64,000 nt of DNA from NCBI RefSeq assembly GCF_017939615.1, contig NZ_JAGKSR010000001.1, forward strand, positions 1,240,001 to 1,304,000, given 5' to 3'. Within the stretch, counting starts at the first letter, position 1. Each line of letters starts with the position of its first letter. Of the stretch, positions 7,772 through 16,339 are shown piece after piece. The translations under genes were made by a program, and so were the position numbers. The notes under the pieces were generated by a model. It made no database searches and had not been told where the DNA came from. It saw nothing but the letters and a program-made list of their open reading frames with translations. The DNA comes from Microbacterium sp. BLY (GTDB lineage Bacteria > Actinomycetota > Actinomycetes > Actinomycetales > Microbacteriaceae).

Positions 7772-10700
7772 GTGAACGCCACAGCACACACCCCCACTGC
7801 GAGCACACGCCTACGCGTCCTGCTCGCCGCCCTCGTCTCCTTCGTCCTCGTCGCCGCCGGTGCGATGACCGCCCCGCCGGCGCGCGCTGCCGGAGCGTCC
7901 GTCACCGCGACCGTGTCCGCCGCCGCCCCCACCGGCCTCACCGTCTCGGTGCAGGCCACCGGACTGCCGGACGTGACCGGGGTCTATGCCGCGCTCATCG
8001 TCACCGGGACCGAGAGCGGCGTCTCGGCGGGCGGCGGCTACGCCGCCTTCGCGCTCCCGTTCCCCACGGTGCAGCAGGGCGCGACGACCTTCACGCTCAC
8101 GGCTCCGGTCGCCGCGCTCGATCGGACGCAGAGCTACGAGGTGGTCGTGTGGCAGCAGCACTCCGCACCGACCGCGGCCACGATCTACGGCCGCGGCGAC
8201 GTCGCGGTGACGCCGGCCCAGTGGGACACGGTCTTCGGCACGACGTCCACGGAGCCGGAGCCTGGCGAGACCGAGCCCGGCGAGACCGAGCCCGGCGAGA
8301 CGCAGCCTGGCGAGACTGAGCCTGGCGAGACCGAGCCCGGCGAGACCCAGCCTGGCGAGACCGAGCCCGGGGAGACCCAGCCCGGGGAGACCACGCCGGC
8401 GCCGGCCGCGATCGAGGTGTTCCTCGCCGATGGCACCACCCCGGCCTCCGGCACGCGTCTCCAGGCGGGCGACCGGATCATCGTGAAGGGCACCGGATAC
8501 GAGCCGACCGCGAACGTGGGCGGCCGGGGCGTTCCCATCCCGGCCCACCTCCCGCAGGGCACGTACGTGGTGTTCGGCAACTTCGCCGAGACCTGGCAGC
8601 CGTCCCAGGGGGCGCCGTCCTCGAGCCGTTCCGTCGGCGCGCAGGCCTGGGCGCTCGCGGAGGACGTGCTCGCGCAGGTGCCCACGCAGTACCAGGGCGC
8701 GATCCGTGCGCAGTGGGGGGACATCTCCGCCGAGGGCTCGTTCGAGGTCGCGCTGACACTGAAGGACACCCCCGCGACCCCCGGCACCTACGGCGTGTAC
8801 ACGTACGCGGCCGGTGGCGTCGCCAACCCGGAGCAGGAGCGCCGCGTCGCCCTCGACTACCGCATCCCCTCGGCGCTGACCACGACCGTGAAGGCCGCCA
8901 CCGCCGAGGACGGTCTCACCGTCACCGCGACCGCGTCGAAGCTCGGTGCCGTCAGCGGCGCCTACGTGGCGCTGATCGAGAAGGGCACCGAGGCCGACGT
9001 CACCGCCGGGGGCGGGTTCCTCGCGATGCAGTACGTGCGGAACATCACCGGCGGCGGCTTCGCCGTCGACCTCACCGCGGAGGCGAGCGCGCTGGACCGC
9101 TCGAAGACCTACGAGGTCATCGTGTGGCAGCAGCACACGATGCCGAACGCGAGCACGATCCACGCGCGGTCCACCGTCGCGATCACCGACGCCGAGTGGA
9201 ACGCCCTCCTGCCGTCGCCCGGGCCGACGGTCACGACCGCCGTCGTGGGCGCCACCGCGCAGGACGGCCTGACGGTGAAGGCCACCGCCGCCGAGCTCGG
9301 CGCCGTCGCGGGGGCGTACGTCGCCCTCATCGAGACGGGAACCGAGGCGGACGTGACGGCCGGCGGGGGCTTCCTCGCCATGCAGTACGTGCGGAACATC
9401 GGCTCCGGGGCGTTCACGGTCGACCTGACGGCCGCGGCGAAGGACCTCGACCGCGCGAAGACCTACGAGGTTATCGTGTGGCAGCAGCACACGATGCCGA
9501 ACGCCGACACCATCCACGCGCGGGCGGCCGTCGCGATCAGCGACGCCCAGTGGCGCGCGCTGCGCGGCGAGAAGCCGACCGAGCCGAAGCCTCCGGTGAC
9601 GCCGACTCCGACCGCGCCCGCCGCGACCGTGCCGGGCGGATCCCTGCGCTGGGCGATCTCCTCGTCGTTCACGAACTACATCACCGGGCCGATCGCCCAG
9701 GGGGCGATCTCCGTCTCCGGCGGGGCCACGCGTTCCGGCAGCCAGTTCCAGTTCGGGCAGACGGTGGGCGGCGACTACGACGCGAAGAGCGGACGAGGCA
9801 GCGTCGTGTATCGCGGAGCGGTGCGCTTCACGGGGCACCACGGAGTGCTCGACGTCACGGTCGCCGACCCGGTGATCCGGATCACGTCCGCGTCGTCCGC
9901 GACACTGCTCGTGACGAGCGGGGGGACTCAGGTGCCGTTCGCGACGCTCGACCTGTCGCGGGCCGTCCGCACCGCCGCCAACGGGGCCGTGACCTACACT
10001 GCCGCGCCGGCCGCCCTCACGGACACCGGACGCGACCGCGTGCTCTCCGGCTACGGCACCGCGCTGAACTCGGTCACCTTCACGATCGGCTCCGTCGCCG
10101 CGGCACCGTCCGGCGCGACGGGGACCGTCGCCGCGGCCATGGTCGCTCCGAAGCGGACGCTCCCGGCGACCCCTCCTGCGGCCACCGGCATCGAGGTCGA
10201 CGCGGACAACCTCGCCGCGCTCACCGCCGGCGAGCCCGCCACGGTCTCGGCCTCCGGCTTCCGGCCGAACGAGGAGGGCATCCAGGTGGTCGTGTACTCC
10301 ACGCCCGTGCTGCTCGACACCGTCGCGGCCGACGCCGCGGGGGTCGCGACGTGGTCCGGATCGCTGCCGGCGACCCTCGCGGACGGTGACCACACCCTCA
10401 CCTTCCAGGGGTCCGTCGACCGCGGCCTCGCGTTCACGCTCGCCCGGCAGACGACGGCGATCGGCGCGTGCACGGTGGAGGGAGCGACGCTGCACTGGGG
10501 CTACAAGGAGTCCTTCCGCACCTACATCGAGGGCATCGCGAAGGGCGGCTGGACCCTGAGCGACGTCACCTACGAGTACCCCGCGTTCGTGTGGGCGAAC
10601 GGCACAGGGTCGCTGGACGACACGGCGCGCACCGGCCTGGTCACGTACGGCGGCGCGCTCACCTTCACGGGCCACGACGGGGCGCTGAACACCACGCTCG

Positions 10701-11173
10701 CGAACGCCCGCGTCGAGCTCGCCGGCGACACCGGGTACCTCGTGTTCGATGTCACCGGCACCACCCAGGCCGGCGAGAGCATCGCCCAGCAGGGCGTGCG
10801 TCTGGCCGAGTTCACCCTCGCGGACGCCGCCGTCGTGGACGGTGCCCTCGTCCTCGACGCGCTGCCGACGACGCTGACCGCGGCGGGAGCCGCCGCCTTC
10901 GGCACCTACCAGGCGGGCGAGGAGCTCGACCCGGTCTCGGCGACGATCCCGGTCGGTGCGGCCTGCGGGACCCCCGCGGAGGAGCCCGAGGCGGAGGCGG
11001 ACGCCGGAGCCGCGGTGACCGCGATCAGTGCGCCGGTGGTCGCCGACCAGGCCCCGGTGTGGCCCTGGATCGTCGGCGGCCTGGTCGTCGTGGCGCTCGC
11101 CGCGACCGGCGGCGTGCTCCTGGTCCGCCGCGCCCGGAGGGACGAGTCCGCCGAGACGACCACCGAGGTCTGA
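7772..11173 (+). CDS. Membrane-anchored HtaA-domain heme-binding surface protein
   Basis: This 1133-residue exported protein probably captures heme at the cell surface and hands it to HmuT. A signal peptide (LRVLLAALVSFVLVAAG, cleavage near ARA-AGA) starts the chain. Three related ~110-residue repeats lie at about 7890-8240, 8870-9210 and 9229-9558; each ends in a (Y)EV(I/V)VWQQH stretch. Between the first two are nine PGET units. Two HtaA domains follow (GGSLRWAISSSFTNYI near 9640; HWGYKESFRTYIEG near 10495). The end is one membrane helix (WPWIVGGLVVVALAATGGVL) and a basic tail. I chose the GTG at 7772 for its GGAGA ribosome site; an in-frame GTG at 7718 lacks one. An iron box lies upstream. 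Confidence 0.9.
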   Translation: MNATAHTPTASTRLRVLLAALVSFVLVAAGAMTAPPARAAGASVTATVSAAAPTGLTVSVQATGLPDVTGVYAALIVTGTESGVSAGGGYAAFALPFPTVQQGATTFTLTAPVAALDRTQSYEVVVWQQHSAPTAATIYGRGDVAVTPAQWDTVFGTTSTEPEPGETEPGETEPGETQPGETEPGETEPGETQPGETEPGETQPGETTPAPAAIEVFLADGTTPASGTRLQAGDRIIVKGTGYEPTANVGGRGVPIPAHLPQGTYVVFGNFAETWQPSQGAPSSSRSVGAQAWALAEDVLAQVPTQYQGAIRAQWGDISAEGSFEVALTLKDTPATPGTYGVYTYAAGGVANPEQERRVALDYRIPSALTTTVKAATAEDGLTVTATASKLGAVSGAYVALIEKGTEADVTAGGGFLAMQYVRNITGGGFAVDLTAEASALDRSKTYEVIVWQQHTMPNASTIHARSTVAITDAEWNALLPSPGPTVTTAVVGATAQDGLTVKATAAELGAVAGAYVALIETGTEADVTAGGGFLAMQYVRNIGSGAFTVDLTAAAKDLDRAKTYEVIVWQQHTMPNADTIHARAAVAISDAQWRALRGEKPTEPKPPVTPTPTAPAATVPGGSLRWAISSSFTNYITGPIAQGAISVSGGATRSGSQFQFGQTVGGDYDAKSGRGSVVYRGAVRFTGHHGVLDVTVADPVIRITSASSATLLVTSGGTQVPFATLDLSRAVRTAANGAVTYTAAPAALTDTGRDRVLSGYGTALNSVTFTIGSVAAAPSGATGTVAAAMVAPKRTLPATPPAATGIEVDADNLAALTAGEPATVSASGFRPNEEGIQVVVYSTPVLLDTVAADAAGVATWSGSLPATLADGDHTLTFQGSVDRGLAFTLARQTTAIGACTVEGATLHWGYKESFRTYIEGIAKGGWTLSDVTYEYPAFVWANGTGSLDDTARTGLVTYGGALTFTGHDGALNTTLANARVELAGDTGYLVFDVTGTTQAGESIAQQGVRLAEFTLADAAVVDGALVLDALPTTLTAAGAAAFGTYQAGEELDPVSATIPVGAACGTPAEEPEAEADAGAAVTAISAPVVADQAPVWPWIVGGLVVVALAATGGVLLVRRARRDESAETTTEV
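8258..8392 (+). repeat. Nine tandem 15-bp units encoding (E/Q)PGET
   Basis: Nine 15-base units encode a repeated acidic/proline pentapeptide inside the HtaA protein. It sits between the first repeat domain and the rest and probably acts as a flexible spacer. Near-identical units make copy-number change by slippage plausible. Confidence 0.9.
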
Positions 11174-11188
11174 CTCCGGCGGCGGCCG

Positions 11189-11223
11189 GACCGCCCTCCC
11201 CTCGTCTGCGGGGGAGGGCGGTC
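11189..11223 (+). terminator. Stem-loop terminator after the HtaA gene
   Basis: A perfect 13-bp GC-rich stem (11189-11201 with 11211-11223) starts 15 bases after the stop codon. The loop is nine bases, and there is no clear T-tract. Confidence 0.7.
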
Positions 11224-11269
11224 GCGCATCCGGGTGCACGGGGCCTGCGGACGGTGGGACAATGGAGGC

Positions 11270-11602
11270 ATGCCCTCCTCTGACACCCACCAGACCGTCG
11301 AAGCGACCGTGCGCCGCGTGCCGCGGTACGGCGTGCTCATGGGCATCGGGGTGGTGCTGGGCATCATCGCCGCGGGCATCCTCACCATGGTGGGCAGCTT
11401 CGAGCAGTCCGACGCCCTCGACGTCGTCTACCCGCCGGGCCAGGTCTTCGGCTTCCTGCTCCTCTGGACGGTGCCGATCGGGCTCGCCCTGGGCGGGGTG
11501 GCGGGACTGGTGCTCGAGCGTCTGGCCCGCCGGCACGACCGCGTCGTGACCGTCGACCGGGAGACCGTGGTCGACGACGGCGACGACGCGGAACGCGGCT
11601 AG
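11270..11602 (+). CDS. Small two-helix membrane protein of unknown function
   Basis: This 110-residue protein has two hydrophobic segments (VLMGIGVVLGIIAAGILTMVG and VFGFLLLWTVPIGLALGGVAGLVL) and a charged C-terminal tail (RHDRVV...DDGDDAERG), so it likely sits in the inner membrane with a cytoplasmic tail. I do not recognise a family with a known role. The ATG at 11270 is preferred: a GACAAT box at 11258-11263 ends six bases before it, suggesting a leaderless transcript. The 3' end overlaps the convergent gene by four bases. Confidence 0.72.
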   Translation: MPSSDTHQTVEATVRRVPRYGVLMGIGVVLGIIAAGILTMVGSFEQSDALDVVYPPGQVFGFLLLWTVPIGLALGGVAGLVLERLARRHDRVVTVDRETVVDDGDDAERG

Positions 11603-12204
11603 GCGAGCTCGGCGATCACCGGGCGGATCGCGGAGTCGAACGCCACCACGTCGCGACGGAGGCCGTCGGTCACCGCGACCGTGAGATCGCCGATCCACCA
11701 GATCCCGCGCTGCGACAACGGCAGCACCTGCACGTTCAGCTCGAAGGAGTGGGCGCGGCGGCCGATGTCCCGCTCGAACTCGGCGATCGCGCTGGCATAC
11801 GCCCGATAGGCGTCCCCGCCGGTGTGGCTCTTCATCGCCCCCACATAGCGGTGGTGGGCGACCTCCGCGTACTGCAGGGCGGTGCCGGCGTGCGGGCGGA
11901 TCGCCGCCGTGAGTGCCTCGGCGCCCGTGGCGGGGAGGGCGACCAGCGTGTCGAACCCGTCGACGAGCTCCAGCGGCACACCGGAGTGATGCGAGCGCGG
12001 TTCCACCGTCATGTCCCAGTAGTCGCGCCACTGCGCCTCCACGGCCGGCGACGCGTCCGCGGCGTCCGGTGCCCGCACCGGGAGGTCGCGCAGGGCCGGC
12101 AGATCCAGCGGTGCGCGGATGCCCAGCAGCTGTCGCAGCGCGAGCGCCACGAGCACCGCGATGCTCGCGTCTTCGCGGATGAGCCACTGCGGCTTGTCGG
12201 CCAT
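11599..12204 (-). CDS. Conserved hypothetical cytoplasmic protein
   Basis: The protein is 201 residues with no signal peptide or membrane helix. It begins MADKPQWLIREDASIAVLVA and has a mixed alpha/beta composition with several Trp/His residues (RDYWDMTVEPRSHHSG, AHHRYVGAMKSHTGG). I do not recognise it. The ATG at 12204 is preferred over one three codons upstream, because a TACGAT box ends seven bases before 12204, matching the leaderless pattern of other genes here. It converges on the small membrane protein gene. Confidence 0.65.
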   Translation of the reverse strand: MADKPQWLIREDASIAVLVALALRQLLGIRAPLDLPALRDLPVRAPDAADASPAVEAQWRDYWDMTVEPRSHHSGVPLELVDGFDTLVALPATGAEALTAAIRPHAGTALQYAEVAHHRYVGAMKSHTGGDAYRAYASAIAEFERDIGRRAHSFELNVQVLPLSQRGIWWIGDLTVAVTDGLRRDVVAFDSAIRPVIAELA

Positions 12205-12356
12205 GGCCCCCATCGTAGGCGGCCGCGGCAGCGGCGCGGGGGCCCGGCACGGTAATGCCCGCGGCGAGCCGCGTCAACCCTCACCGTGATCCCCCGACCC
12301 GGGAGTAGACCTGCTGGCACGTCGGCGGCCGTCGGCGGGAGTCGAGAGGAAGAACG

Positions 12357-13202
12357 ATGTCGCAGAGCAATGCAGAAGGTGCCGCGGGCAGCGGTACGAC
12401 CGAGTCTCCGGGGACCGTCCGGACCGCCGCGAACGAGGCGGCGGGCGTGGCGGGCACGGCGAAGGACGAAGCGGCGGGCGTCGTCGAGACGGCGAAGTCC
12501 GAGGTGGGCGCCGTCGCCCACGAGGCGAAGGACCAGGTGCGCGACCTGTACCACCAGACCAAGAGCGAGCTGACGGAGCAGGCGGCCGTGCAGCAGCGGC
12601 GGGTCGCGGACGGGCTGCGGTCCGTCGGCGGCGAACTGGGCTCGATGGCGGAGCACTCGGAGGGCGGCGTGGCCGCCGATCTCGTCCGCCAGGCGTCCAC
12701 GCGCATCCAGGGGATCGCCGGATGGATCGGCGACCGCGATCCGGGGTCGCTGCTCACGGAGGTGAAGTCGTATGCGCGGGCCAAGCCCGGCACGTTCATC
12801 GCCGTGGCCGCCGTCGCCGGTCTCGTGGTGGGCCGGCTGACGCGGGCGCTCTCGGAGGGCGCCGCGGAGTCCGCCTCGTCCGGATCGGGGGCCACGACCC
12901 CCGCCGTGCCGCCGCGGCCCGAGGTTCCCGTCGCGACCACGCCCGGGGCCGTCCCCGGCAGCGCGGGCGCGGCCGGCGTCGTCGGAGGCGCCGACGTGGC
13001 GGGCAACACGACCCTCGGCCAGCCGCCGCTGCCGACCGACGGCACCGTGCCCGGAGCGCCGGACGGCATGAGCGGAATCGACGCCGGCACCGCGCCGTGG
13101 GGCGTCACACCGCACGGCGAGCGCGCGGGCGACGCGGGCACGCCGCTCTACGACCGGACGGACGCCGCCACCCGCGGCTCCGCCGATGAGGAGCGACCAT
13201 GA
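12357..13202 (+). CDS. Hypothetical Ala/Gly-rich protein with one hydrophobic helix
   Basis: The protein is 281 residues. Residues ~20-75 form an amphipathic Ala/Lys/Glu-rich segment with repeats like TAKDEAAGV and TAKSEVGAV, reminiscent of CsbD/LEA-type stress proteins. One hydrophobic stretch (PGTFIAVAAVAGLVVGRLT) follows near residue 143-162, then a Pro/Gly-rich disordered tail. The last four bases overlap the next ATG, and that gene in turn overlaps a DUF3618 gene, so the three are one operon. A role at the membrane with its two partners is inferred; no enzymatic motif is visible. A GAGAGGA ribosome site precedes the ATG. Confidence 0.7.
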   Translation: MSQSNAEGAAGSGTTESPGTVRTAANEAAGVAGTAKDEAAGVVETAKSEVGAVAHEAKDQVRDLYHQTKSELTEQAAVQQRRVADGLRSVGGELGSMAEHSEGGVAADLVRQASTRIQGIAGWIGDRDPGSLLTEVKSYARAKPGTFIAVAAVAGLVVGRLTRALSEGAAESASSGSGATTPAVPPRPEVPVATTPGAVPGSAGAAGVVGGADVAGNTTLGQPPLPTDGTVPGAPDGMSGIDAGTAPWGVTPHGERAGDAGTPLYDRTDAATRGSADEERP

Positions 13203-13621
13203 CCGACGCCACCCCTACGCCCTCGGAGCAGAAGGCCGAGACCACATCGCTCGGCGATCTGCTCAGCGAGGTCACGACCGACCTGTCCACCCTGATGCGG
13301 CAGGAGCTGGAGCTGGCGAAGGCCGAGCTCAAGCAGTCCGCCGCCCGCGCCGGACGCGGAGCGGGGATGCTCGGCGGGGCGGGATACGGCGCACTCATGG
13401 CCGTGTTCTTTCTGTCGGTCGCCCTCTGGTGGGCGCTCGGGGCCTACGTCACCGGCCTCGGCTGGTCGGCCGTGATCGTCGCGGTCATCTGGGCGCTCGT
13501 CGCCCTCGTCCTGTTCCTGATGGGACGCACGCAGTTGAAGAGCATCGAAGGGGCGCCGCGCACCGTGGACAGCCTCAAGCGCATCCCCGATGCGGTGAAG
13601 AGGAATGAGGAGAACAAATGA
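13199..13621 (+). CDS. Phage-holin-superfamily membrane protein (Actinobacterial Holin-X type)
   Basis: This 140-residue protein has a helical N-terminal half (LLSEVTTDLSTLMRQELELAKAEL) followed by two strong membrane helices (LMAVFFLSVALWWALG and VIVAVIWALVALVLFLMG). That layout is the Holin-X family common in actinobacterial chromosomes, often annotated as phage holin although no phage genes are nearby. Here it is the middle gene of a coupled three-gene operon, with four-base ATGA overlaps on both sides. Function is unknown; a membrane scaffold or stress role is only a guess. Confidence 0.82.
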   Translation: MTDATPTPSEQKAETTSLGDLLSEVTTDLSTLMRQELELAKAELKQSAARAGRGAGMLGGAGYGALMAVFFLSVALWWALGAYVTGLGWSAVIVAVIWALVALVLFLMGRTQLKSIEGAPRTVDSLKRIPDAVKRNEENK

Positions 13622-14184
13622 GCGATTCCCCCGACGCGATCCGCGCCGACATCGAGAGGACGCGAGCGGAGTTCGGCAGAGACGTCGACGCGCTCGCCGA
13701 CAAGGTCACCCCCTCGAAGGTCGTGCACCGGCAGACGCAGAAGATGAAGGGTGCCGTGCGCTCGGCCGTCGACCGGGTGATGGGCGCCGCCGACGACGCC
13801 GGGGACCGGGTGGGGGATGCCTCCTCCGCGGTCGCCGACGCCGGACGGCACACCGTCGCGAAGGCGCAGGGCAACCCGCTCGCGGTGGGGCTGATGGCCT
13901 TCGCCGCCGGGCTCGTCGTGGCCGCCGTGATCCCCGCCTCGTCCAAGGAGAAGGAGCTGGCCGAGGAGATCAAGGACAAGGCGCAGCCGCTGGTCGACGA
14001 GGCGACGGACGTCGCCAAGACGATCGGGCAGGACCTCAAGGAGCCCGCCCAGGAGGCGTTCGCCGCGGTCAAGGACGAGGCGGCGGGCGCCGCCGCCCAC
14101 GTCAGGGACGACGCGAACCGCGCCGTCGACGAGGTGAAGAGCAGCGCCCAGGACGCCCGCGACACGGTCGCCGGTGGCAGCTGA
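13618..14184 (+). CDS. DUF3618 domain protein
   Basis: The protein is 188 residues. The N-terminus (DAIRADIERTRAEFGRDVDALADKVTP) is the DUF3618 motif. One hydrophobic helix (NPLAVGLMAFAAGLVVAAVIPA) lies near residues 85-106. It is followed by a Lys/Glu/Ala-rich helical tail resembling that of the first gene in the operon. DUF3618 and Holin-X proteins commonly occur together in actinobacteria, which supports a shared but unknown membrane-associated function. Its ATG overlaps the upstream stop, and a strong terminator follows at 14202-14241. Confidence 0.85.
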   Translation: MSDSPDAIRADIERTRAEFGRDVDALADKVTPSKVVHRQTQKMKGAVRSAVDRVMGAADDAGDRVGDASSAVADAGRHTVAKAQGNPLAVGLMAFAAGLVVAAVIPASSKEKELAEEIKDKAQPLVDEATDVAKTIGQDLKEPAQEAFAAVKDEAAGAAAHVRDDANRAVDEVKSSAQDARDTVAGGS

Positions 14185-14201
14185 GCGCCGACCCGTGTGA
14201 C

Positions 14202-14241
14202 GGCAGGGGCCCGGTTCGCGGTGGCGAGCCGGGCCCCTGCC
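14202..14241. terminator. Stem-loop between convergent operons
   Basis: An 18-bp stem with one G:U-type mismatch and a 4-base loop lies between the ends of the DUF3618 gene and the convergent enoyl-CoA hydratase gene, so it can serve both. Confidence 0.75.
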
Positions 14242-14246
14242 GCGCG

Positions 14247-15050
14247 TCAGCCGGCCTCGGAGGCGAAGGCCGGCGGCCGCTTCTCCAGGAACGCGGCGAT
14301 GCCCTCGCGGCTGTCGTCCTCGGCGAATGCGACGCCGTACAGCCGGGTCTCCTCGGCGAAGGCCGTCTCCCGGTCGTCGCCGATGGCGGCGCGCAGCGCG
14401 GTCCGCGCCAGGGCCGTCGCCGCCCGTGAGCGCGGGGCACCGGCGGTGAGGCTTGCCGCGGCCTCCCTCGTCAGCGCCGCGGACGGCACCAGACGCGTGG
14501 CGAGGCCGTGCGCGAGGGCCTCGCCGCCGTCGATCCGCCGCCCGGTCAGCACCATCTCGCTCGCGAGGGCCGGTCCCACACGGTCCACGAGCCGGCGGAC
14601 GCCGCCGAACCCCGGGAGCAGGCCGAGGGTCGGCTCGGGCAGCGCGAACAGCGCATCCGGACCGGCGTGGATCGTGTCGCACGCGAGCGCGAGCTCCAGG
14701 CCGCCGCCCACCGCCGGACCGTCCACGCAGGCGATCGTCGGGAAGGGGAGCTGTTCGATGCGCGCCATCAGTCCCTTCGCCCGCTCCGCGACGGCGCGGC
14801 CCGCGGCGCCGGGATCGGGCGACTCGCGCACGTCGCGGAGTTCGCGCAGGTCGGCCCCCGCGGAGAACGCCGTCCCGGCGCCGCTGAGCACGACGCCCGC
14901 CAGCGTCCGGCGAGCCAGGCGCTCGAACGCCTGGCTGAGGTCGCTCATGACCAGTGCGGACAGTGCGTTCCTCCGTTCCGGTCGGTGCAGGCGGACGTGG
15001 GCCACCGGGCCCGTCACGGTCACATCGATGGTCTCGTACACGTCGCTCAT
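14247..15050 (-). CDS. Enoyl-CoA hydratase/isomerase family protein
   Basis: This 267-residue crotonase-fold enzyme has the LHRPERRNALSALVM start motif, an oxyanion-hole stretch GAGTAFSAGADLREL, and GPAVGGGLELALACD followed by ALPEPTLGLLPGFGG. The Glu in PEPTLG is at the place of a usual catalytic acid of hydratases. It is the third gene of a tightly coupled operon (ATGA overlap at 15047), after an adenylation enzyme and a membrane flavoprotein. This suggests it acts on an acyl-CoA or acyl-adenylate-derived product of that pathway rather than in general fatty-acid oxidation. The substrate is unknown. Confidence 0.9.
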   Translation of the reverse strand: MSDVYETIDVTVTGPVAHVRLHRPERRNALSALVMSDLSQAFERLARRTLAGVVLSGAGTAFSAGADLRELRDVRESPDPGAAGRAVAERAKGLMARIEQLPFPTIACVDGPAVGGGLELALACDTIHAGPDALFALPEPTLGLLPGFGGVRRLVDRVGPALASEMVLTGRRIDGGEALAHGLATRLVPSAALTREAAASLTAGAPRSRAATALARTALRAAIGDDRETAFAEETRLYGVAFAEDDSREGIAAFLEKRPPAFASEAG

Positions 15051-16339
15051 GAGTCCCAGATCGCTCCGAAGGCCGGGATGCCCTCTTGTTCGAGCCCCTC
15101 GACGAGGGACCAGGTGGTGGAGATGTTGGAGATGCAGATGACCGCTTCGGCCCCGCTGCGGCGCACGGCCCGACGGGCCAGGGCGAGCAGGTCGGGTTTG
15201 CCGTCGGCGCTGGTGTCCCAGATCAGGGCGCCGGGCACCGCGTCGCGGATCTCGCTCACGAGGTCCGGCCCGTAGGTCTCGACGGGGGACCGCGCCGACC
15301 ACACGAGATGCGCGGGAGCGGTGCGGGCGAGGAGGTGCGGCAGGCAGGGCCCGATGCCGCTGCCCGTCGCCACCCACACCACCCGCGTGAAGAGGCGGTC
15401 GATGTTGCCCACCCCCGCGGTCGGGATCCCCTTGACCCACAGGTGCTGCGGCTTGTCGTCGATGAGCCGGCTGGTCCAGTCGCCTGCTCGCGAGATCGTC
15501 AGTCGGAACCCGGACTGCCCCGGAGCGGGGATGTTGGCGAACGCGTGCCACTCCCGCAGCGGGCTGCGGCTGATCGCGGTCGACGACCCGGCGAACGGCG
15601 TGACCCCGTGGTCGAAACGGACGATCGCCACGTGACTCGACGGTGTCTCGATCTCGACCGGCACGCGACGCAGCCGCAGCCACGGGAGCGCGATGCTCAC
15701 GGTGGTGGCCGCCAGCAGCCACAGCGGCACGGAGCCGAGGTACTGCGCGGGCGGGGTCCGCGCCTCGACCAGCATCGCCACGGCCTGCACCCAGACGAGC
15801 AACAGCAGCGCCCATCCGCCGAAGCGGTGCGTGCGCTCGAAGAGGTCGTGGTGGCGGGCGCGCAGCGGGGGCAGCGAGGTGACGATGAGGGACAGGAGGA
15901 TGAGGGACGCCATCATGCTCGTCGTCAGGAACAGCGCCGATGCGCCGTCGGCGATCGTGCCGGCGGTGTACGCGAGATACCAGGCGGTCGCGCCGACCGC
16001 GGCCCCCACATGCACGCCGCCGAAGCTGTAGATCTTCCCCAGCCCCCAGCGGACGCGCAGGGGGAGCGCGTGCGGTGCCCGCGTCGCGAGACGGAACAGC
16101 AGGTTGATGACGTACTGCTGCCGGACGATCGCCGCCACGAACACATTCACCCCGGCGGCGGTGAAGGCCTGCGCCGGCGTCGGCGGTGCCAGCAGAGCGA
16201 ACGCGAGCGCGTTGCCCGCGATGACCAGCGCGGCGAGCCGGTTGTACGGCTTCAGGTGGCGGGAGCGGCGCAGGCGGGTCCACCGCGAGGCGACGGCGTC
16301 CTCACGGTGTGACGGGGCGGTGGTGGTCGGCGCGGTCAT
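15047..16339 (-). CDS. Six-helix membrane flavoprotein with FNR-like NAD(P)-binding domain (TmpA/TmpL-like)
   Basis: This 430-residue protein has about six membrane helices in residues ~30-225 (e.g. LAALVIAGNALAFALLA, SALFLTTSMMASLILLSLIV, GGWALLLLVWVQAVAML). His residues sit in helix 3 (GGVHVG) and before helix 5 (RTHRFGGW). A cytoplasmic ferredoxin-reductase-like half follows, with an FAD-region AFANIPAPGQSGFRLTI and the pyridine-nucleotide motif VATGSGIGPCLPHLL. The layout resembles ferric-reductase-like fungal TmpA, and the C-terminal half of fungal TmpL. Start and stop overlap both neighbours (ATGA), so three subunits are probably made in step. Substrate and electron acceptor are unknown. 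Confidence 0.8.
   Translation of the reverse strand: MTAPTTTAPSHREDAVASRWTRLRRSRHLKPYNRLAALVIAGNALAFALLAPPTPAQAFTAAGVNVFVAAIVRQQYVINLLFRLATRAPHALPLRVRWGLGKIYSFGGVHVGAAVGATAWYLAYTAGTIADGASALFLTTSMMASLILLSLIVTSLPPLRARHHDLFERTHRFGGWALLLLVWVQAVAMLVEARTPPAQYLGSVPLWLLAATTVSIALPWLRLRRVPVEIETPSSHVAIVRFDHGVTPFAGSSTAISRSPLREWHAFANIPAPGQSGFRLTISRAGDWTSRLIDDKPQHLWVKGIPTAGVGNIDRLFTRVVWVATGSGIGPCLPHLLARTAPAHLVWSARSPVETYGPDLVSEIRDAVPGALIWDTSADGKPDLLALARRAVRRSGAEAVICISNISTTWSLVEGLEQEGIPAFGAIWDS

Noticed and set aside
7811..12277. A 1488-codon open frame on the minus strand opposite the HtaA gene
   Set aside because: It is an antisense shadow of strong + strand coding: it spans several real genes, is made of Arg/Gly/His-rich text and has no recognisable domain.
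13199..14184. A prophage remnant suggested by the holin-type protein
   Set aside because: No other phage genes, integrase or att-like repeats are present; Holin-X/DUF3618 pairs are normal chromosomal genes in actinobacteria.
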